Shown here: piece after piece, positions 60,297 to 64,000 of the stretch
Layout: the number at the start of each line of letters is the position of its first letter
Numbering within the stretch: position 1 is the first letter of the stretch
Assembly (NCBI RefSeq): GCF_022829585.1
Contig: NZ_JAKSYC010000241.1
Span: 47,802 to 111,801 of the forward strand
Direction: 5' to 3'
DNA: 64,000 nucleotides
Source of the DNA: Methylobacterium sp. J-026
Lineage (GTDB): Bacteria; Pseudomonadota; Alphaproteobacteria; Rhizobiales; Beijerinckiaceae
Notes under the pieces: generated by a model
What the model saw: only the letters and a program-made list of their open reading frames with translations
Database searches by the model: none
Told to the model about the DNA's origin: nothing
Program-made: the position numbers and the translations under genes

Positions 60297-62416
60297 CACG
60301 CCACCTCGCGGTATTCGCGCAGCCCGTCCGGGGCGGCGCCGATCTGTCCGCCGGCCATCAGCTGGGCCGGGTCGATGATGAGCGCCGCGGTGCCGTCGCC
60401 CAGGATCGTGGCGCCCGAGAAGGTCGTCACGTCGGCGTGCAGCTTTGACAGCGACTTGATCACCGTCTGGTGGTTGCCGAGGATCTGGTCGGCCACGAGC
60501 CCGAACCGGGTCTCGCCCACCGAGACGACGATCACCTTCTGGTACGGGTCGGGCTCGCCGGTCGCCGCGAACAGGCTGCGCAGGCGCAGGAACGGCACGA
60601 GGTCGCCGCGGATGTCGAGGAAGTCCCGGCCGCGCTCGCTGCGCCCGCCCTCGGGCAGCTCGACGCATTCCTCCACGGCCGCCAGCGGCAGCACGTAGCG
60701 GCCGTCGCCGACCCGGATCAGCAGGCCCTCGATGATCGCCAGCGTCAGCGGCAGGCGCAGCACGATGGCGGTGCCCGCTCCCGGCTCGGTGGTGATGTCG
60801 ATCGAGCCGCGCAGGGCCTCGATCGTCTTCTTGACGACATCCATCCCGACGCCGCGGCCGGACAGCGCCGAGATCTGCTGCGCGGTGGAGAAGCCGGGGG
60901 CGAACAGGAACTGGTAGACCTGCTGGTCGGTGAGCGGGGTGCCGGGGGCGACGAGCCCGCGCTCCTCGGCCTTGGCGCGAATGCGCGCCACGTCGAGGCC
61001 GGCGCCGTCGTCGCGCACGGTGACGTGGACCTGGGCGCCGACATGCTCGGCGGCGAGCGAGATGCGCCCGGTGGCGTCCTTGCCGGAGGCGCCCCGGCGG
61101 GCGGGGTCCTCGATGCCGTGATCGATGGCGTTGCGGATCAGGTGCACCAGCGGATCGGCCAGGCGCTCGATCACGGTCTTGTCGAGCTCGGTCTCCTCGC
61201 CCTCGGTGACGAAGGTCACGGGCTTGCCGAGATCCCCCGACAGGTCGTGGACCAGGCGCCGGAACCGGCCGAACAGGGCGCCGATCGGCACCATCCGGAT
61301 GCTCATGGTGGTGTCGCGCAGCTGCGCCGAGAGCCGCTCGATCTCCTCCGCGATGGTCTGGAGCCCGGCATCGGCATGGTGGCCGGCCAGCTGGCTGAGC
61401 CGGGCCTGGGCGATTACCAGCTCGCCGACCCGGTCGAGCAACTCGTCCAGCCGCTCGGCCTCGACCCGCATGGTGCTGGCCACGCGCGGCTCGGTGCCGC
61501 GGGCCGGGCCCCGGCGCTCGGCCTCGGCGGGGGTGGCGGGCGGCCTGGCCGACGGTCGGGCAGGCACCGGCGCAGGCACTTGGACAGGCACCGGCGCAGG
61601 CACTTGGACCGGCACCTGGACCAGCACCGGGGCAACGGGCTCGGCGACCGGCGCCGGCACGGCTTGCCTGGGCACGGGGACCGGCGCGTCGGGAGCCGGC
61701 GCGACGTCGTCCAGCGGCGTCAGGGTCAGGACCATGTCGTCCCGCACGAACAGGAAGACGTCCTCGATCGCCTCCCGGGTCGCGGACCCGCGCAGCGTCA
61801 CGTCCCAGCCGAGCGCCAGGCTCTCCGGCTCGAGGGCGGCGAGGGCGGGCAGGTCGCCCAGGCGCGGCACGACCGTGCAGGCCCCCAGCTCGCGCAGCTC
61901 GTCGAGCAGCGCCAGCGGGTTGGTGCCGTTGCGCAAAACCTCCGGGGCGAAGGCGATCCCGATCCGCCACCCGGCGGTCCCGGCATCCGGTATCTCCGGG
62001 TCCGGCGCCCCGGGACCCGGCTGCGCGGCCGGCTGGGCCTGGGCCCGGCCCACCAGCCGCTCGAGTTCCGCCAGGATCGCCTCGCCGATCACCGGGGCGG
62101 TGGAATCCGGATCCTCGATCAGGGTGCGGATGTAGTCCTTGGCCGAGAGCGAGATGTTGACCAGATCGGCGCTGATCGGAACCTCGCCGCGCCGGACCAG
62201 GTCGAACGCGGTCTCGAAATCGTGCGTGAAGGCCGCGACCCGGTCGAAGCCGAACATCGCCCCCGACCCCTTGATCGTGTGCAGGGCCCGGAACGCCGTG
62301 TCGACCAGCGCCGAGTCGCCGGGCCGGTCGCCGAGGTCGAGCAGCGTGGTCTCCAGCCGGTCGAGAAGCTCGTTGGCCTCCGCCAGAAACACCTCGCGTG
62401 GATCGTGATCAGTCAT
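60296..62416 (-). CDS. cheA: chemotaxis histidine kinase CheA (cluster 2)
   Basis: 706 residues from ATG 62416. P1 domain with phospho-accepting His46 ([14 protein letters not shown]). A Pro/Val/Gln-rich linker (about 245-300), with a 24-base DNA repeat, separates P1/P2 from the dimerisation and ATPase domains: [47 protein letters not shown]. The CheW-like P5 domain ends the protein ([35 protein letters not shown]). No receiver domain. It is the first large gene of the second operon. Confidence 0.95.
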   Translation of the reverse strand: MTDHDPREVFLAEANELLDRLETTLLDLGDRPGDSALVDTAFRALHTIKGSGAMFGFDRVAAFTHDFETAFDLVRRGEVPISADLVNISLSAKDYIRTLIEDPDSTAPVIGEAILAELERLVGRAQAQPAAQPGPGAPDPEIPDAGTAGWRIGIAFAPEVLRNGTNPLALLDELRELGACTVVPRLGDLPALAALEPESLALGWDVTLRGSATREAIEDVFLFVRDDMVLTLTPLDDVAPAPDAPVPVPRQAVPAPVAEPVAPVLVQVPVQVPAPVPVQVPAPVPARPSARPPATPAEAERRGPARGTEPRVASTMRVEAERLDELLDRVGELVIAQARLSQLAGHHADAGLQTIAEEIERLSAQLRDTTMSIRMVPIGALFGRFRRLVHDLSGDLGKPVTFVTEGEETELDKTVIERLADPLVHLIRNAIDHGIEDPARRGASGKDATGRISLAAEHVGAQVHVTVRDDGAGLDVARIRAKAEERGLVAPGTPLTDQQVYQFLFAPGFSTAQQISALSGRGVGMDVVKKTIEALRGSIDITTEPGAGTAIVLRLPLTLAIIEGLLIRVGDGRYVLPLAAVEECVELPEGGRSERGRDFLDIRGDLVPFLRLRSLFAATGEPDPYQKVIVVSVGETRFGLVADQILGNHQTVIKSLSKLHADVTTFSGATILGDGTAALIIDPAQLMAGGQIGAAPDGLREYREVA
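61563..61610. repeat. 24-base tandem repeat in the cheA linker
   Basis: GGCACCGGCGCAGGCACTTG-GACA is repeated twice (61563-61586, 61587-61610) with one base change, followed by a partial third unit. It encodes the repeating QVPAPVPV residues of the CheA linker, so it changes linker length by eight residues per unit. Confidence 0.8.
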
Positions 62417-62792
62417 CGTCGAGCGGATCCAGTTGCGCCGTCTTCGGAGGCATCGGGACGATCACGCGCCAATTTGGCGCAAGCCGAAGGCTAGATCGCG
62501 CGATCAACCCAAGACTCGGGCCATCGATCAGGAGCCATCCTAATTTAAGGGTGTTAAAAAAAGAAGATGGAACCTCCTTAAAAAACCTTCTAAGTCCGAT
62601 TTTTTCCTCAGAAAATGCGTTTTTTGAATGAAACAAGTTTGGTATTTTGGTCAAAAACCAATCTACTAGGATAGAAAGTCTTGATTTGTACAATTTTGCG
62701 CAATATATGTACTGTGTAATCGCGCTCCGATGCGCAAATAAATGCAAGAATACACATTGCTACAGTCGAGATGCATCGAAATCAGTCGTGGA
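62417..62792. other. strongly AT-rich island upstream of cheA
   Basis: 376 bases. 62530-62770 is far more AT-rich than anything else in the window, with A-runs and T-runs (TTAAAAAAAGAAG, TTTTTTCCTC) and many T-A steps. A minus-strand frame at 62409-62747 is open for 112 codons here, but its content is not protein-like for this genome and overlaps cheA. It is probably the promoter and regulatory region of the second che operon, or AT-rich foreign DNA. Confidence 0.5.
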
Positions 62793-63254
62793 TCAGAACA
62801 GGTCGATGCCCGCGAGCGGATCGTCCTCGCGCCCGCGCGTCGGCGCCGCGGTGCCGAGCAGGCGGCGGGACATCCGCTCCCGGACCTCCCCGAGGGTGCA
62901 ATCGGCGATCATCGCCGCCGCCCAGTCCCGCTCCGCGTCGGCGCCGTCCGCCGGGGCCGTCCGGAGGGCGCGCAGGATCGCCTGGAGGTTTTGCATGCGC
63001 TGCTTGGCGAGATCCTGGAACTGCATCGCCACGATGGCGCCCGAGACGTCCTGCGTGATCGCCTCGGTGGTCTGCACGGTCTGGCCGAGCACACCGGCAA
63101 ACCGCGAGCTCTGCTCGACCAGGGCCTGCATCACCACGCGCACCCGGGCGTCGGCATTCCGGCTCTCCTCCGACATGTCGATGGTGGCGATGTCGTGCAG
63201 CAGCGCGTGGCTGCTGCGCAGAACGAGCGTGCCTTGCAGCGGTTGAAGGCTCAA
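62793..63254 (-). CDS. small CheZ/MCP-like helical protein
   Basis: 153 residues if read from TTG 63254; no ATG or ribosome site supports this start, and the frame is open upstream. The helical part SRFAGVLGQTVQTTEAITQD then VSGAIVAMQFQDLAKQRMQN resembles the coiled-coil segment seen in CheZ and at the ends of some receptor-like proteins (VxAMQFQDxxxQR). The C-terminus ends DDPLAGIDLF. It lies 376 bases upstream of cheA in the same direction. Role unknown; a chemotaxis role is likely from context. Confidence 0.6.
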   Translation of the reverse strand: MSLQPLQGTLVLRSSHALLHDIATIDMSEESRNADARVRVVMQALVEQSSRFAGVLGQTVQTTEAITQDVSGAIVAMQFQDLAKQRMQNLQAILRALRTAPADGADAERDWAAAMIADCTLGEVRERMSRRLLGTAAPTRGREDDPLAGIDLF

Positions 63255-63565
63255 CGCGGCAGAGCCTAACGGGCAGGGGTTCGGATGAGCGATGTCGTGG
63301 CCGCTCTCCTTTTGGCCTCAGCGGCTGAGGATCGAGCGGGATGCGTGGCGCGAGGAGGCCGAGCGGCTGCAGGCGCGCCGGACGCGGATGGCCTAACATC
63401 TACAGGACAACTCCGTCGAACCAACTATCCGACTATGCTCCTAATCCACCTTAATCACCGCCGTTAACCAATTCATAACAATTGTTAACAGATCGTTGGC
63501 GTATAGCCCTGATTTGTGAGGAAATACGTAGGCGGGTCGGTGCCCGTTGCGTTTCCGAGGTCATC
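63255..63565. other. gap with TTAA-rich segment, divergent promoter region
   Basis: 311 bases between the CheZ/MCP-like gene and a membrane protein. 63440-63495 is AT-rich with four TTAA or ATAA motifs (see next entry). Confidence 0.45.
63451..63489. promoter_or_regulatory. TTAA cluster, possible CtrA site
   Basis: TTAA at 63451-63454, then TTAACCAATTCATAA at 63464-63478, which has the TTAA-N7-TTAA layout of the CtrA box with one mismatch, and TTAA again at 63485-63488. AACAATTGTT (63477-63486) is a ten-base palindrome. It is about 80 bases upstream of a membrane protein gene. Confidence 0.3.
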
Positions 63566-64000
63566 ATGGTTCGGGTTCCAGCCCCCAGGCTCTTACTCCG
63601 CCTGGGTCTGCGCACGCTTCCGAGCCTCGCCGCACCGTCGACCCTACTTCTGCTCGCCGGCACAGGTTCGGCCAGCGCGCACGTGAAGTGGTTCTGTGCC
63701 TATGATGTCGCCGGCCAACCGCGCGGCCTCGAACAGGTGCTGTGCCCGAACTTCGAGTGGCTGACGGGGCTCGCCCTGGTCTGCTTGATGGCGGGTTGCC
63801 TGGCCGAGGGTACTCCGCTCGGCTACGCTCTCCTGAATGCGCTCGTCCGTGTCACAACCCGCATCCGCTTCGACACCGAGCTGCTGGTCCGCGCCACGCT
63901 GGGTTGCTTCCGGGTTTCGCTCTTCGACCTCGGTGGTATCATTTGGACCCTGGAACTGCAGACCGATGTAGCTTGGATCCCGGTGCTGCAACTCGCCATG
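63566..64000 (+). CDS. hypothetical membrane protein, 3' end outside window
   Basis: ATG 63566 has GAGG about six bases upstream. The frame runs to the window edge without a stop (145 codons). A signal-anchor-like region (LPSLAAPSTLLLLAGTGSASA) is followed by HVKWFCAYDVAGQPRG and a membrane segment WLTGLALVCLMAGCLAE, then a polar part with a further membrane-like region near the edge. The HVKWFC motif after the first hydrophobic region seems distinctive, but I do not recognise the family. Confidence 0.65.
   Translation, partial: MVRVPAPRLLLRLGLRTLPSLAAPSTLLLLAGTGSASAHVKWFCAYDVAGQPRGLEQVLCPNFEWLTGLALVCLMAGCLAEGTPLGYALLNALVRVTTRIRFDTELLVRATLGCFRVSLFDLGGIIWTLELQTDVAWIPVLQLAM

Noticed and set aside
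62409..62747. A 112-codon minus-strand frame in the AT-rich island upstream of cheA
   Set aside because: Residues do not resemble any family, there is no ribosome site, and it overlaps the cheA start; noted only as part of the AT-rich island.
1..64000. CRISPR array or phage region
   Set aside because: No regularly spaced repeats and no phage structural genes; the tandem repeats found are short and uninterrupted.

Overview
The window looks like a chromosomal segment of an alphaproteobacterium of the order Hyphomicrobiales, most probably Methylobacterium or a close relative. This rests on very high GC with strong GC3 bias and on gene content: the ClpXP adaptor SspB of the alphaproteobacterial type, two MucR/Ros regulators, ChpT of the CckA-ChpT-CtrA phosphorelay, the NepR-EcfG general stress response pair, DUF2336 and DUF4169 proteins, and an IalB family protein. 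The genus is an inference from protein character, not from a marker gene. There is no rRNA, no CRISPR array and no intact insertion sequence. One tRNA-Arg(TCT) is present.

Layout. 1-24 kb is mixed housekeeping: a partial membrane protein, sspB, a cytochrome P450, fumC with its DUF4169 and ribbon-helix-helix partners, a ParB-like protein, mepA, msrA, a single-domain LOV protein, a HAD phosphatase, an IalB protein, a copper-type secreted pair (His/Cys-rich protein plus DUF305), a membrane PAS histidine kinase with a peptidoglycan-binding neighbour, DUF2336, GNAT and Tat-cupin genes, a zinc-ligand-poor MucR, a thioesterase, a GST, hemF and a RecD-like helicase. 24.6-38.2 kb is more accessory: a non-canonical Nramp transporter, the tRNA, long gene-free AT-rich stretches, a three-gene molybdenum hydroxylase operon, a YeiH transporter, a GFA protein, a second MucR, small secreted proteins and a decayed IS5-type transposase. 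38.2-41.2 kb is glnE.

41.5-48.1 kb holds chpT followed by a chemotaxis operon cheA-cheW-cheY-cheB-cheR on the plus strand. 48.2-54.9 kb holds a low-complexity protein, an asparaginase-like gene with an isochorismatase-like hydrolase, nepR-ecfG, soxC-soxD and a D-2-hydroxyacid dehydrogenase. 55.3-63.3 kb is a second chemotaxis operon on the minus strand, read cheA, a chimeric cheW::mcp gene, cheW, cheR, cheB, preceded by a small CheZ/MCP-like helical protein. The window ends in a partial membrane protein.

The strongest unusual signal is the continuous reading frame at 57930-60296. It joins the first two thirds of a CheW coupling domain directly to the first membrane segment of a chemoreceptor, which would tether a coupling domain to the cytoplasmic N-terminus of the receptor. 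Other points are a decayed chemoreceptor fragment near 12.3 kb with a G-run frameshift, the IS5 remnant, MucR paralogues lacking a zinc-binding cysteine, an Nramp-like protein lacking the usual metal ligands, and a dispersed-looking inverted repeat near 51.8 kb.
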